Program-made: the position numbers and the translations under genes
DNA from: Vibrio sp. 10N
GTDB taxonomy: Bacteria; Pseudomonadota; Gammaproteobacteria; Enterobacterales; Vibrionaceae
Direction of reading: 5' to 3'
Assembly: GCF_036245475.1 (NCBI RefSeq)
Contig: NZ_BTPM01000002.1
Location: 248,001 to 312,000 of the forward strand
DNA: 64,000 nt
Shown: piece by piece, positions 43,595 to 52,557 of the stretch
Position numbering within the stretch: the stretch's first letter is position 1
Layout: each line of letters opens with the position of its first letter
Notes under the pieces: generated by a model
Told to the model about the DNA's origin: nothing
The model's input: the letters and a program-made list of their open reading frames with translations, nothing else
The model's database searches: none

Positions 43595-44542
43595 TTAGTG
43601 GCTAAGCTTTTGTAACTCTATTTTTTGTTGTAGGGATAAAACTTCTTCCACACTCGCAACACCGACGCCAACTTGGCTTACTGCTAGCGCAGATAAGGCG
43701 GTTGCAAAAGAAAGTAATTCTGTTTTCGGCTTAGATTGCATATGACCCCAACATAGGCCTGCAACGAGCGTGTCACCAGCGCCAACGGTGCTCACGACTG
43801 ACATTTTTGGTGGCCTTGCTTGTAGCCATTCACCGCTCTCTAACCACAGCACACCCTCGGCGCCCATCGAAACCACGATGTTGGCAATACCTTTGTCAGA
43901 AAGTGACTCGGCCGCTTCTAAACACTGCGCCTGCGTGGTGAGGTGACGACCAACAAACTGTGACAACTCTTCATCATTGGGCTTGATTAGCCAAGGTTTT
44001 GAATCGAGTCCTTTGGCTAATGCGTCGCGGCTGCTGTCGAATAGGACGCGCTTACCGTTTTGCTGCAGATGCGCAATCCAAGTCGCACATTGCTCTGGTG
44101 TGATACCGCGTGGCAAACTGCCCGCGAAGACAAAGTAATCGTGCTCTGCCATGAGCTCATTGAGGGTTTGCTCGAATGCGGCGATTGCCTCCGTGTCAAC
44201 CTCAACACCAGGGAAATTGATGTCACTAACGTCACCGCTTTGTTCAACCAGTTTTACGTTGATGCGAGTAGAGCCCGCAACACGAACAAATTTGTCCAAC
44301 GCGCCCATCTCAGTGAATAGCTGACAGAACAGCTCTTGGTTATCGCTGCCCAGAAAACCTGTGACTGTCACTTCAGCTCCGAGATCGCTGAGTACCTTAG
44401 CTACGTTTACGCCTTTCCCTGCTGCGTGCAAAGAGCCTTGGTTCACTAAGCTGACGGAACCTTTATTCAAGGTCTCCAGACTGCCTGTGAGGTCCAGCGC
44501 TGGGTTAAGTGTGATGGTGACGACTTTATTTGTAGTGGTCAT
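43595..44542 (-). CDS. fruK: 1-Phosphofructokinase
   Basis: 315 residues from the ATG at 44542, with AAGGA upstream. PfkB-family sugar kinase: N-terminal TITLNPALDLTG and ALHAAGKGVNVAKVLSDLGA, with the C-terminal catalytic motif STVGAGDTLVAGLCW including the base Asp. It converts fructose 1-phosphate to fructose 1,6-bisphosphate in the cytoplasm. Its substrate is the usual effector that releases Cra/FruR from DNA. Middle gene of fruBKA, 10 bases after fruB. Confidence 0.95.
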   Translation of the reverse strand: MTTTNKVVTITLNPALDLTGSLETLNKGSVSLVNQGSLHAAGKGVNVAKVLSDLGAEVTVTGFLGSDNQELFCQLFTEMGALDKFVRVAGSTRINVKLVEQSGDVSDINFPGVEVDTEAIAAFEQTLNELMAEHDYFVFAGSLPRGITPEQCATWIAHLQQNGKRVLFDSSRDALAKGLDSKPWLIKPNDEELSQFVGRHLTTQAQCLEAAESLSDKGIANIVVSMGAEGVLWLESGEWLQARPPKMSVVSTVGAGDTLVAGLCWGHMQSKPKTELLSFATALSALAVSQVGVGVASVEEVLSLQQKIELQKLSH

Positions 44543-44552
44543 AACAGATTCC

Positions 44553-45686
44553 TTAGCCTTCACCTAGACCCGATGCGATAGCTTTACCAATCGCTTCCAA
44601 AGCTTCTGCAGCATCTGCGCCTTCAGCACTAAACTGAAGCTCGTGGCCGTGTTTCACGCCAAGCGCGATAACTTTCATCAGGCTTTTCGCGTTAACCGCT
44701 TTGCCATCGCCATTGAGGTTGGACACCTTGATAGACGATTCGAACTTCTTCGCTTCAGCCACCAACATAGCGCCAGGACGAGCATGAAGGCCGTGAGCAT
44801 TTTTGATTTTGAATACCGCAACATTGCCATCTTCGGCACTTGCCGCTTGAACGTCTTCGCCAGTGAAGAAACCAAGCACTTGTTCAGCAGAGAGCGACAG
44901 TAGTGTGTGTTGCTCTTGCTTAAATACCAGCTCAGTGATTTTGTCTAGCATAGGCTGGTGAGCGTTGTTGCACGCTGCAAACGCGATGAGTCCCTGAACG
45001 GGTGTACCGTCAAGTTCGCACTGGTTAATGGTAGAAACGAATGCCATACCAGTGCGCGTTACCGCTTTGTCGCTGCTCACTAGCCATAGGCCTTTGCCTA
45101 GGTGAGTCGGAGATTTGGTCACAAGGTCGGCAACGAATTCTGCGCCCGCACCGCCAGTGTTTTTGAGAAGACCGCCAGCTACGGCTGACATCTGAACCAT
45201 GTCACTTGCTGGGAAGTTAAGTTGAATAAGTGATGCATCAAAGTCAGCTTCCAGCTGAACGTCACCGTTTAGAAGGGCAATGATGTCTTTTTCGCTTTTC
45301 GCTTGCTTAAGTTTTTGCTCGACACCGTCCGCAGATAGGATCTTAGTCAGTTGCTTAAGAATGCCTAAGTGCTCGTCAGATTTTGCTGCGATACCAATAG
45401 CCACATAAGCAATGTTGCCGTCGCCCCAGTCTACACCGTTAGGGAAGTGGTGAACGGCGACACCTGTTTGTTTCACCAAATCACGGGTGTCAGTCGTACC
45501 GTGCGGAATGGCAATGCCGTTACCAAGAAACGTCGAGTTTTGGCCTTCACGATTTAGCATGCCGTCAACGTAACCGTCTTGCACCAAACCTTTAGCGGTA
45601 AGGTCAGCGGCGATGGCTTTGATTGCGTTTAGTTTATTATCGGAAGATTGATTCAGTGTGATCGTATTTGTGTCGAGTTGAAGCAT
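44553..45686 (-). CDS. fruB: Fructose PTS EIIA-HPr fusion (FPr/DTP)
   Basis: 377 residues. The EIIA domain has the phosphorylated His62 (GIAIPHGTTDTRDLV), then a central linker domain, then a C-terminal HPr domain with His301 (NAHGLHARPGAML) and the usual VNAKSLMKVIALG. It carries phosphate from enzyme I to FruA for fructose uptake. First gene of the operon; several Cra-type operators lie upstream in the 352-base region shared with cra. Confidence 0.95.
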   Translation of the reverse strand: MLQLDTNTITLNQSSDNKLNAIKAIAADLTAKGLVQDGYVDGMLNREGQNSTFLGNGIAIPHGTTDTRDLVKQTGVAVHHFPNGVDWGDGNIAYVAIGIAAKSDEHLGILKQLTKILSADGVEQKLKQAKSEKDIIALLNGDVQLEADFDASLIQLNFPASDMVQMSAVAGGLLKNTGGAGAEFVADLVTKSPTHLGKGLWLVSSDKAVTRTGMAFVSTINQCELDGTPVQGLIAFAACNNAHQPMLDKITELVFKQEQHTLLSLSAEQVLGFFTGEDVQAASAEDGNVAVFKIKNAHGLHARPGAMLVAEAKKFESSIKVSNLNGDGKAVNAKSLMKVIALGVKHGHELQFSAEGADAAEALEAIGKAIASGLGEG

Positions 45687-45714
45687 AGTTGCTCACCTGT
45701 TTTATTCTATCTAG

Positions 45715-45968
45715 GAACCGATTCATGTTTGCTTTCAGATAACTGCTTTAGCTTAACTGAATCGATTCAGCAAAAATCTCAAAAAAAGTCAGCAAATCCG
45801 TTGCTGTTGTCGAAGTGGCCGTTTTAACTGAGCTCTCGCTCCTGTGATGCCTGACTAACGACATCAAATCTAGCGCCACTCTTATCGGTATCCATTATCA
45901 TTATGGACCAAGTTCAAAAACTGTGAACCTTGCTGAATCCTTTCAGCTTTTATACTGAACCGATTCAG
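45715..45968. promoter_or_regulatory. Cluster of Cra/FruR-type operators
   Basis: At least four related sites lie in the fruB-cra divergent region: GAACCGATTCAT at 45715, the perfect palindrome CTGAATCGATTCAG at 45757, GCTGAATCCTTTCAGC at 45932, and CTGAACCGATTCAG at 45955. They match the GCTGAAWCGNTTCAGC style known for Cra. Two flank each promoter side, so both fruBKA and cra itself are probably controlled. Confidence 0.85.
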
Positions 45969-46038
45969 CTTATAATTCAAATCATCAGTAGGCTTAGGAT
46001 TCATTTATATGATCCATCGCACAGAAAAGGATCGAAAC

Positions 46039-47019
46039 ATGACTCTAGATGAGATCGCCAGACTCGCAGGGGTATCAAAAACCACCGCGAGCTATGTTAT
46101 TAATGGCAAAGCTCAAAAATATCGAATTTCGGAAAAAACGCAGCGCAAAGTTATGGCTGTGGTTGAGGAGCACAACTATCGCCCCGATCATGCTGCATCG
46201 TCTCTAAGAGCGGGACAAAGCCGCTCATTTGGTTTGATCATTCCAGATCTCGAAAACACCAGTTACGCTCGCATCGCTAAATTGCTGGAGCAAAATTCTC
46301 GCAAGGCGGGATTTCAAATCTTGATTGGTTGTTCGGATGACAATCCAGACACAGAGAAGCTGGTGGCGGATGCGCTGATCTCTCGTCGTATTGATGCCTT
46401 GTTTGTCGCAAGTGCGATCACTGACGCCAGTGACTACTATCTGCCTATTCAGCAGCGCGGTACGCCTGTCATTGCGATTGACCGAAGCTTGGATGATGAG
46501 CATTTTAGCTGTGTGATTAGTGAAGATCATGGGGCGGCTTACGAGTTGGCTCAATCAGTGTTAGATAACAAGGTCAATACAGTTGGCTTGATTGGGGCAT
46601 TACCAGAGCTGAACATCTCTCGAGAGCGTCAATTGGGTTTTGAAACTGCGATAAAAGAAAAGCAGCTCAAATCTGTTGTTGCCTATGGTGACCACTTTAA
46701 TAGCGATGAAGGCAAGCGAGTCTTTATGGAGTGGATAGAGCAGGGTAACGTACCGGATGCATTGGTCACTACTTCTTACACCTTACTTGAAGGTGTGCTT
46801 GATGTTCTGATTGATAACCCGGAACTGATGGGGAAAGTTAAGATAGGGACATTTGGTGACAATCGTCTACTCGATTTTCTACCCCTGCGCGTCAATTCGC
46901 TTCCTCAGCAGTTTGAACTGATCTGCGATAGTGCGCTTGAGTTAGCACTCAATGCATCGGCTAAACGCTATAACCCTGGTGTTGAGTTGATTCCAAGAAA
47001 GATTAAGCTAAGAAACTAA
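46039..47019 (+). CDS. cra: Catabolite repressor/activator Cra (FruR), LacI family
   Basis: 326 residues from the ATG at 46039, where the sequence aligns with the known Cra start (MTLDEIARLAGVSKTTASYV) and AAGGA lies upstream. The HTH and hinge are followed by a LacI-type effector domain. It represses fructose uptake genes and is released by fructose 1-phosphate or fructose 1,6-bisphosphate. Divergent from fruBKA and flanked by its own operators, so autoregulation is likely. A palindromic terminator follows at 47025. Confidence 0.94.
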   Translation: MTLDEIARLAGVSKTTASYVINGKAQKYRISEKTQRKVMAVVEEHNYRPDHAASSLRAGQSRSFGLIIPDLENTSYARIAKLLEQNSRKAGFQILIGCSDDNPDTEKLVADALISRRIDALFVASAITDASDYYLPIQQRGTPVIAIDRSLDDEHFSCVISEDHGAAYELAQSVLDNKVNTVGLIGALPELNISRERQLGFETAIKEKQLKSVVAYGDHFNSDEGKRVFMEWIEQGNVPDALVTTSYTLLEGVLDVLIDNPELMGKVKIGTFGDNRLLDFLPLRVNSLPQQFELICDSALELALNASAKRYNPGVELIPRKIKLRN

Positions 47020-47024
47020 CCAAA

Positions 47025-47046
47025 AAAGGGAGCCTAGGCTCCCTTT
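47025..47046. terminator. Bidirectional palindromic terminator between cra and the small lipoprotein
   Basis: A perfect 22-base palindrome with arms AAAGGGAGCC and GGCTCCCTTT, with an A run on its left for the minus-strand gene. Confidence 0.8.
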
Positions 47047-47066
47047 CTACTATTTATGCGTTTTGA

Positions 47067-47246
47067 TTAAAGCTGCTGCGCGCAGTTGATATCACCCAGT
47101 GCGGTACAAATCTCTTTCTCACGCTTCGCTTCGTCTTGCATCTTAGTGCCAATTTCTTGGTTATTACGATATTCGTTCGATGGTGCACATCCTGCTAGTA
47201 CCGCTGCTAACGCCAAGCCCATGACCACTGCTATTTTCGAATTCAT
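47067..47246 (-). CDS. Small lipoprotein, 59 residues
   Basis: Translating the minus strand from the ATG at 47246 gives a signal with lipobox VLAGC (Cys20), then about 39 mature residues: polar, charged and with two more Cys (EICTALGDINC). GGGAG lies 6 bases before the ATG, and the terminator at 47025 follows the stop, so it is a real short gene. The first mature residue after Cys is Ala, which fits outer-membrane sorting. Function unknown; such small lipoproteins are common in vibrios. Confidence 0.75.
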   Translation of the reverse strand: MNSKIAVVMGLALAAVLAGCAPSNEYRNNQEIGTKMQDEAKREKEICTALGDINCAQQL

Positions 47247-47365
47247 CGTGAACTCCCTGTTAATTTTTTCATAAATTTAACACTGAAGCCGCGCCGAAAC
47301 TAGAAGTTTATGAAATGTTTGGGCGCAACTGATGGTTTCTTTACCAGTTCAAAAAGGAGTGGGAA

Positions 47366-48757
47366 CTAGTCTGACAGTGACTGCCCGTTACTCGAAATAA
47401 CTCCTTGATACCAATAAAAACTCTTCTTACGCTTTCTTTCTAATGTGCCGCTACCATCATCGTGGCGATCCACATAGATGAAGCCGTAACGCTTACTCAT
47501 TTCAGCTGTAGAGTTCGCCACCAAGTCAATCGGACCCCAACTCGTGAAGCCCATTAACTCGACGCCATCGGCTACGGCTTCGCGCGCTTGCACTAAATGA
47601 TCGTTCAAGTAGGCGATACGGTAGTCGTCTTGGATTTCCCCGTTTTCATCCAACTCATCGCGAGCGCCCAAGCCATTTTCTACAATGAACAGTGGTTTTT
47701 GGTAGCGATCATACAAGAAGTTAAGCAGCACTCGCAGACCTTTAGGGTCGATGAGCCATCCCCACTGGCTCTTCTCAAGGTATGGGTTTGGCACACTGTC
47801 GACGATGTTTCCAACCTCTTTTTGTTTTGGGTCAGCACTGGCACAGCCGCTGGCGTAGTAGCTGAACGAAATGAAATCGACAGACGCATTAGCGATGGTT
47901 TCCAAGTCGCCATCTTCCATCGTAATTTCAATGCCGTTTTCGCGGAAATAGCGCAGCATGTAGCCTGGGTACTTACCACGAGTTTGCACATCGCCAAAGA
48001 ACAGCCACTTATTGTTTTCGTGCATGGCGGCAATGACGTCATCCGGGTTACATGTGTAAGGGTAGTTTAATGCCCCTAATAGCATGTTGCCGATTTGGCC
48101 ATCAGGAATAATGCGCTTACAGGCTTGAACTGCTTTAGCGTTTGCAACCAACTGGTGGTGGATCGCTTGGTAAATCGCTTGTTCGCTGGCGTCTTCTTGT
48201 AGGCCAACGCCCGTGAATGGCGCATGCAGTGACATGTTGATTTCATTAAATGTCAGCCACAATTTTACTTTGTTCTTGTAACGTTCGAATACCGTAGTTA
48301 CATAACGCTCAAACAGGTCAATCAGCCTGCGATCTCCCCAGCCGCCATAGTTTTCGACCAGCGCGTAGGGCATTTCGTAGTGAGAGAGTGTCACAAACGG
48401 CGTCATGTTGTATTTCGCCAGTTCATCGAAAATACGGTCGTAGTATGCGAGTCCCGCTTCGTTAGGCTCTGCATCATCACCGTTTGGATAAATGCGCGTC
48501 CACGCAATGGAGAGTCTCAAGCAGTTGAAGCCCATCTCATCAAACAGTGCAATGTCTTCCGGGTAGCGATTGTAAAAATCGATCGCAATATCTTTGATCC
48601 CTGGTGTGCGTGCCTCACGAGTTTGGTGCGTGCTTAAGATACCAGAAGGCAACATATCTGACGTTGATAGTCCCTTACCATCGAGCGTGAATGAACCTTC
48701 TACTTGGTTTGCGGCAATAGCGCCACCCCAAAGGAAATTGTCTGGAAACTGAATCAT
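47366..48757 (-). CDS. GH1 6-phospho-beta-glucosidase
   Basis: 463 residues. Acid/base Glu172 is in WLTFNEIN and the nucleophile Glu360 in FIVENGLGA. The phosphate-recognition segment SKRYGFIYVD (421-430) is typical of 6-phospho-beta-glucosidases rather than plain beta-glucosidases. The product should be glucose 6-phosphate from phosphorylated cellobiose, salicin or arbutin in the cytoplasm. No beta-glucoside PTS is adjacent, which is unusual for this enzyme. It is divergent from the SgrR-like regulator across about 215 bases. A small hairpin (48784-48811) lies in its leader. Confidence 0.92.
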   Translation of the reverse strand: MIQFPDNFLWGGAIAANQVEGSFTLDGKGLSTSDMLPSGILSTHQTREARTPGIKDIAIDFYNRYPEDIALFDEMGFNCLRLSIAWTRIYPNGDDAEPNEAGLAYYDRIFDELAKYNMTPFVTLSHYEMPYALVENYGGWGDRRLIDLFERYVTTVFERYKNKVKLWLTFNEINMSLHAPFTGVGLQEDASEQAIYQAIHHQLVANAKAVQACKRIIPDGQIGNMLLGALNYPYTCNPDDVIAAMHENNKWLFFGDVQTRGKYPGYMLRYFRENGIEITMEDGDLETIANASVDFISFSYYASGCASADPKQKEVGNIVDSVPNPYLEKSQWGWLIDPKGLRVLLNFLYDRYQKPLFIVENGLGARDELDENGEIQDDYRIAYLNDHLVQAREAVADGVELMGFTSWGPIDLVANSTAEMSKRYGFIYVDRHDDGSGTLERKRKKSFYWYQGVISSNGQSLSD

Positions 48758-48974
48758 AGAAACCTCTGAATCATTGAGATTAGCGAGCGCGTTTTAACCG
48801 TAGCGTGCTCGTTCAACATAGACGCAGTATCTAACGATAAGGGGAACTTAAAAAGAGCTAGATTTGATGATTATTTTTCCTATTAACTGTCATTTGGCGA
48901 GGCTTAATAGGTTTGGTTTGCTGAATAGGCTAATATTAGGAAAAAATGGTCTTATGAACTTCCTGTTATTGAGT

Positions 48975-50720
48975 ATGAAAAACGAACGAGCACTGCAATA
49001 TTATGAGAGGCTGTTAGGCCTAAGTTCCAAAAAGGAGCATCATCTGCCGCTCAATGAGGTCGCCAATGTCTTGTGCACCACGACAAGGCATGCGAGAACG
49101 GTATTGCAAGCCTTACAAGCGCGCGGCTGGGTTACTTGGTCGCCAAAATCGGGTAGAAATCAGCGTTCGCATTTGGCATTGCATTTCGACTCAACAACAC
49201 TTCGTCACCAGATGGGACGTGATTTGATTGCGCAAGGTCAGTATGAATCGGCGTTTGCGTTGCTGCATGGTGACCAAGAACAATTTTCACAACTGCTGCA
49301 ACAAACTTCAGGCACTATGGTGCGAGAAGGGCAGCTTCATATTCAATTGACTTACCAACGTGCATTTCAGCCTATCTTGCCACACATGCCACTGAGAAAT
49401 AGTGAGCGCTTTTTAGTGCGTCAGATCTACTCATGCTTAACGGCTTGTGATCATGAAGGTAAGGTGTCGCCACAGCTTGCTCACCATTGGGATACCAACC
49501 AAGATTATACTCAATGGCGCTTTTACTTGAGGCCGAGACTAGAATTTCATTCGGGTGCGGCATTGACGCCAGAAGCGGTAGCTAAGCTGTTTGAAAAGTT
49601 GAGTACACTGCCTGAATACCAGCAGGAGTTAGCGCATCTGCAAGGGGTGAGTTTTGGTCATCAAACCATCACCTTCTCGTTGAGTTGTCCTGACATGAGC
49701 TTTGACGCCTTGGTGTCCGACTTGCGCTATTCTATTCAGCCCGTATCGCAGGTTGACAATCAAGACGGTCGAGTGGTGGATGGTTGTGGCCCATTTCGAA
49801 TGATTGAACATTCCAGTGAGCGTTTGCGGTTGGCAGCCAATGATCGTTACTTTGGCTTCCCTGTTTTAACCGATACTGTGACCATTTGGCAGCTTGAAAA
49901 AACGGGCACTGAGCGTATCGAACTCGAATATTCCCAGCCGAAAGACTCAAATGTTCGTCTCGAAGGGGAGATAGCCTCTATAGAAGACCACACTCAAACC
50001 CGTATTGAAAATGGTTGCCTCTATCTATTGTTGAATGCTAACAGCGCTACTTCGCCAATGACAACGGTGCAGCGCAATTATCTTTGCAGTCTGCTTTCAC
50101 CTTATTTGATACTTGAACACCCTAAGTTGCATCCACTGTCTCGCGCTTCGATACCCGCCCATAATGTGTTACCAAGTTGGACCAAGATTAAGCGACGCAC
50201 TGCCGACCAAGTTGCGCTACCCCAAGTGCTCACCATCGCAGTGTATGACCACCTTGTTATTCAAGACTGTGCGAATGCAATAAAAGCGCAGCTGAACTCA
50301 CTGGGCGTGATATGCGAAATTAATACTTACTCACTTGAGTCGCTTCATCGAAAGGCGAGCGATGGGCAGCTTGACGAGGATATGATCATCGCAAGCTTTA
50401 TCGTCGATGATAATCTGCCGGTGTCGGTATTTAGGTGGTTGGGCTCTGATTCGATGTTAAGACACGGATTGGATGCGGACAGTCGAGATTGGTTAGATAG
50501 CCAACTTTCAGAGCTCAGAGAGCACCAGAGCGTTACCCATTACTTGAGTGAGCTCGAGTCGATTACCACGACATTATTGTTAGAAAACCGCTTGCTGCCG
50601 CTGTTTCACCATAGGCAAACGCTGCGTTGGGGGAGTGTATTGCAAGGCGTGAAAATTACTGACTGGTCATGGCCAGACTTTGCCAGCGTTTGGATGGGGG
50701 AAGTGTCGCGCCATCAGTAA
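48975..50720 (+). CDS. SgrR-like regulator: HTH plus solute-binding domain
   Basis: About 581 residues from the ATG at 48975. This start puts 25 residues before the HTH segment LNEVANVLCTTTRHARTVLQ, matching SgrR of Escherichia coli in my recollection. The C-terminal 450 residues are an SBP_bac_5 domain (MPLRNSERFLVRQIYSCLTA, SPQLAHHWDTNQDYTQW). In SgrR this domain senses sugar-phosphate stress. Earlier ATG codons exist at 48864 and 48954, and ribosome sites are weak. Divergence from the phospho-beta-glucosidase suggests that gene is the target; no SgrS-like RNA is evident. Confidence 0.85.
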   Translation: MKNERALQYYERLLGLSSKKEHHLPLNEVANVLCTTTRHARTVLQALQARGWVTWSPKSGRNQRSHLALHFDSTTLRHQMGRDLIAQGQYESAFALLHGDQEQFSQLLQQTSGTMVREGQLHIQLTYQRAFQPILPHMPLRNSERFLVRQIYSCLTACDHEGKVSPQLAHHWDTNQDYTQWRFYLRPRLEFHSGAALTPEAVAKLFEKLSTLPEYQQELAHLQGVSFGHQTITFSLSCPDMSFDALVSDLRYSIQPVSQVDNQDGRVVDGCGPFRMIEHSSERLRLAANDRYFGFPVLTDTVTIWQLEKTGTERIELEYSQPKDSNVRLEGEIASIEDHTQTRIENGCLYLLLNANSATSPMTTVQRNYLCSLLSPYLILEHPKLHPLSRASIPAHNVLPSWTKIKRRTADQVALPQVLTIAVYDHLVIQDCANAIKAQLNSLGVICEINTYSLESLHRKASDGQLDEDMIIASFIVDDNLPVSVFRWLGSDSMLRHGLDADSRDWLDSQLSELREHQSVTHYLSELESITTTLLLENRLLPLFHHRQTLRWGSVLQGVKITDWSWPDFASVWMGEVSRHQ

Positions 50721-50754
50721 GCGCGACGTTTAAAGGACGTATTTTGAGAGCCCG

Positions 50755-51021
50755 TTACTTTAAAGGATCGCTGTCTGGAAGCGCACTATGAAGCCAAAGT
50801 GCCAGTCGTTTTTTGATGTTTTGCCCATCGACTTTATCTTCGGGAAGCGGGACGATTTGGCGAACTTCCACTAAGAAGAGATACAGCGCTCTAGCTTTCA
50901 TCGACTGACTCGCTGAAGGGTCATGAATTGGATAGCCTTGCATAGCCGCCATTTTACACCCCACTTCAAGTGCTTTTTTAAACAACTTGTCTTCGTTTTC
51001 CAATTTCGCTGTCTTTGACAT
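50755..51021 (-). CDS. Small conserved protein, probably DUF5062
   Basis: 88 residues, all-helical looking, without signal peptide or membrane segment. Visible features are a basic N-terminus (LENEDKLFKKALEVGCKMA) and a C-terminal amphipathic helix (QNIKKRLALWLHSALP). The length and pattern recall DUF5062, a Vibrio-type family with no known role, but this is from memory. Convergent with the SgrR-like gene. A weak GGCG precedes the ATG. Confidence 0.6.
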   Translation of the reverse strand: MSKTAKLENEDKLFKKALEVGCKMAAMQGYPIHDPSASQSMKARALYLFLVEVRQIVPLPEDKVDGQNIKKRLALWLHSALPDSDPLK

Positions 51022-51159
51022 ACATCGCCTTGATTCATCTATGGGTGAGATTAAACCCTAGCAGCAAAGCGTGAGTCGCGCCGTTAACCTTTTCACTTTT
51101 TGGTTGAAATGACTTAGCTGTTTGTAAAACTTCGAGGTATGTCGGTGCGTCTAAAAACA

Positions 51160-51185
51160 ATAAGCCTCGCAGATGCGAGGCTTAT
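51160..51185 (-). terminator. Rho-independent terminator of the DUF3861 gene
   Basis: ATAAGCCTCGC and GCGAGGCTTAT around AGAT. On the minus strand it is followed by a T-rich tail and directly follows the DUF3861 stop. Confidence 0.85.
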
Positions 51186-51190
51186 ATATG

Positions 51191-51496
51191 TTACTGACCT
51201 TTGATGGTCTTTTTTAGACTTTGCATAAAGGTTCTAAAGTGAGGCATGAAGTCTGCAAATAACGGGTGTTTTCTGTCTTGCATCATCATAGGGCCTAAAA
51301 GACGGAGGCTGACGCCTAAGCGAGTTGCAGACGACTCATCTAGCCCGCTACTTTGCTTCATCTTTTCTACAATAGCGAACATATCTTCTCTGTCTTCAAT
51401 CTCGAATGTGAGTGTTTGAAGTTCAAGATCTGCTTTGGTGTTGATCTCTTCAATCGTAATACGGTACTGGTTGTGCTTGTTGCTCAATGATTTCAT
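51191..51496 (-). CDS. DUF3861 family protein
   Basis: 101 residues from the ATG at 51496, with GGAG 6 bases upstream. N-terminal HNQYRITIEEI, then ELQTLTFEIEDREDMFAIVE, and a C-terminal PMMMQDRKHPLFADFMPHF. These match the DUF3861 layout, cytoplasmic and of unknown role. It is 26 bases downstream of the DUF2798 gene on the same strand and probably belongs to the same MarR-controlled operon. Confidence 0.75.
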   Translation of the reverse strand: MKSLSNKHNQYRITIEEINTKADLELQTLTFEIEDREDMFAIVEKMKQSSGLDESSATRLGVSLRLLGPMMMQDRKHPLFADFMPHFRTFMQSLKKTIKGQ

Positions 51497-51522
51497 CTGG
51501 TTCTCCAAAAACGTAAATAGAT

Positions 51523-52029
51523 TTAGCTTTTTAGGAATTTTTCAATTTTAGGTTTCACGGTCAATGACATAACAATCATGATCGTCAATCCAATAGGCAG
51601 TGCGGCGATAAAGCCGTTGAACCATCCAGTGGCAAAATTTGACGCATCAGTAAATCCAACTGTGTTTGCCGCTGTGATCAAGGCCAAAAGTGACTCCATC
51701 ACTGTAGCCATAACCAAGCCAACCACTAAGTTTCGAATTGGTTCGCTTTTATTCGGCATTAGCGCTGCAATGAGTTTGGTAATTATCGCCATCATCCCCA
51801 TACCGACAGGCATCATTACCAGAGCGGCAAGTGCGCAAGAAGACAACCATTGCTGGACAAAGGTATCTCCTAGTCCGACGTTCATATAGGTCATTACTGC
51901 AGTTAATGATTCGCCAATTAAGCTCATTAAACCAATCATGACCAGCACCTTTAGCAGTACAGGTGTTTTCTTGTTTGGCTCTAGGGAGACGTCGGAACCT
52001 AGAGAGGGCAGTGTTGCTTGTGTCGTCAT
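51523..52029 (-). CDS. DUF2798 family membrane protein
   Basis: 168 residues with four transmembrane segments arranged as two repeats (VMIGLMSLIGESLTAVMTY... and LVVGLVMATVMESLLALIT...), which is how DUF2798 proteins look. They are small inner-membrane proteins of unknown role. First gene of a probable two-gene operon, divergent from a MarR-type regulator with two inverted repeats between them. The MarR link hints at a role in compound resistance, but no direct evidence exists here. Confidence 0.8.
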   Translation of the reverse strand: MTTQATLPSLGSDVSLEPNKKTPVLLKVLVMIGLMSLIGESLTAVMTYMNVGLGDTFVQQWLSSCALAALVMMPVGMGMMAIITKLIAALMPNKSEPIRNLVVGLVMATVMESLLALITAANTVGFTDASNFATGWFNGFIAALPIGLTIMIVMSLTVKPKIEKFLKS

Positions 52030-52064
52030 ATCGATTCTCCAGTCTTGAAATAAGTTTGATTTAA

Positions 52065-52107
52065 GTTGATAATGTCAACTATAAATTCGATGGTTGACAA
52101 TGTCAAC
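52065..52107. promoter_or_regulatory. Two MarR-type operators
   Basis: GTTGATAATGTCAAC (52065-52079) and GTTGACAATGTCAAC (52093-52107) are inverted repeats whose starts are 28 bases apart. They fill the 99-base divergent gap between the DUF2798 and MarR genes, so binding would block both. Confidence 0.8.
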
Positions 52108-52128
52108 TAAATTTAGAAAGGATCGATC

Positions 52129-52557
52129 ATGTCTGAAAATACGTCTTTAGAATCTGTCTTTCGTTTAGTTCATTCACTTAAGCGTCAGATGGCGGAACAC
52201 ATTGAAAACCTAGAGTATGACATTGCACCTATGCACATGCGGGTCATGAAGATCATCACCAAAACATCGCCGTGTACGTCGATTGATATTGCGCATTATC
52301 TGGATAGAGATAAGGCTCAGGTGACACGGTTGATTAACGCTTTGATAGCGCAATCTCTTTTGGTTAAAGCGCCAAACCCAAACGATAAGCGTAGTCACTA
52401 TCTTGAGTTATCAGAGTCGGGACAAAAAGTTATGGCAAGCTTAGCGGAGATTGACCAGCGCGTATTCGCGATGATGGCTAATGGGCTGACAGAAGCGGAG
52501 CTTGAAAGCTTTCATTCTACAGCGGCAAAAATGGCCAAAAACTTAGAAATTGATTGA
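52129..52557 (+). CDS. MarR-family transcriptional regulator
   Basis: 142 residues, the normal MarR length. The winged helix is visible (TSIDIAHYLDRDKAQVTRLI and LVKAPNPNDKRSHYLELSESG, the latter the DxR wing). It probably represses itself and the divergent DUF2798-DUF3861 operon through the two inverted repeats just upstream, and is released by a small aromatic or other ligand. GGA ribosome site present. Confidence 0.9.
   Translation: MSENTSLESVFRLVHSLKRQMAEHIENLEYDIAPMHMRVMKIITKTSPCTSIDIAHYLDRDKAQVTRLINALIAQSLLVKAPNPNDKRSHYLELSESGQKVMASLAEIDQRVFAMMANGLTEAELESFHSTAAKMAKNLEID

Noticed and set aside
48758..48974. SgrS-like small RNA between the phospho-beta-glucosidase and SgrR-like genes
   Set aside because: There is a small hairpin at 48784-48811, but no terminator with a T run and no recognisable ptsG-pairing segment.
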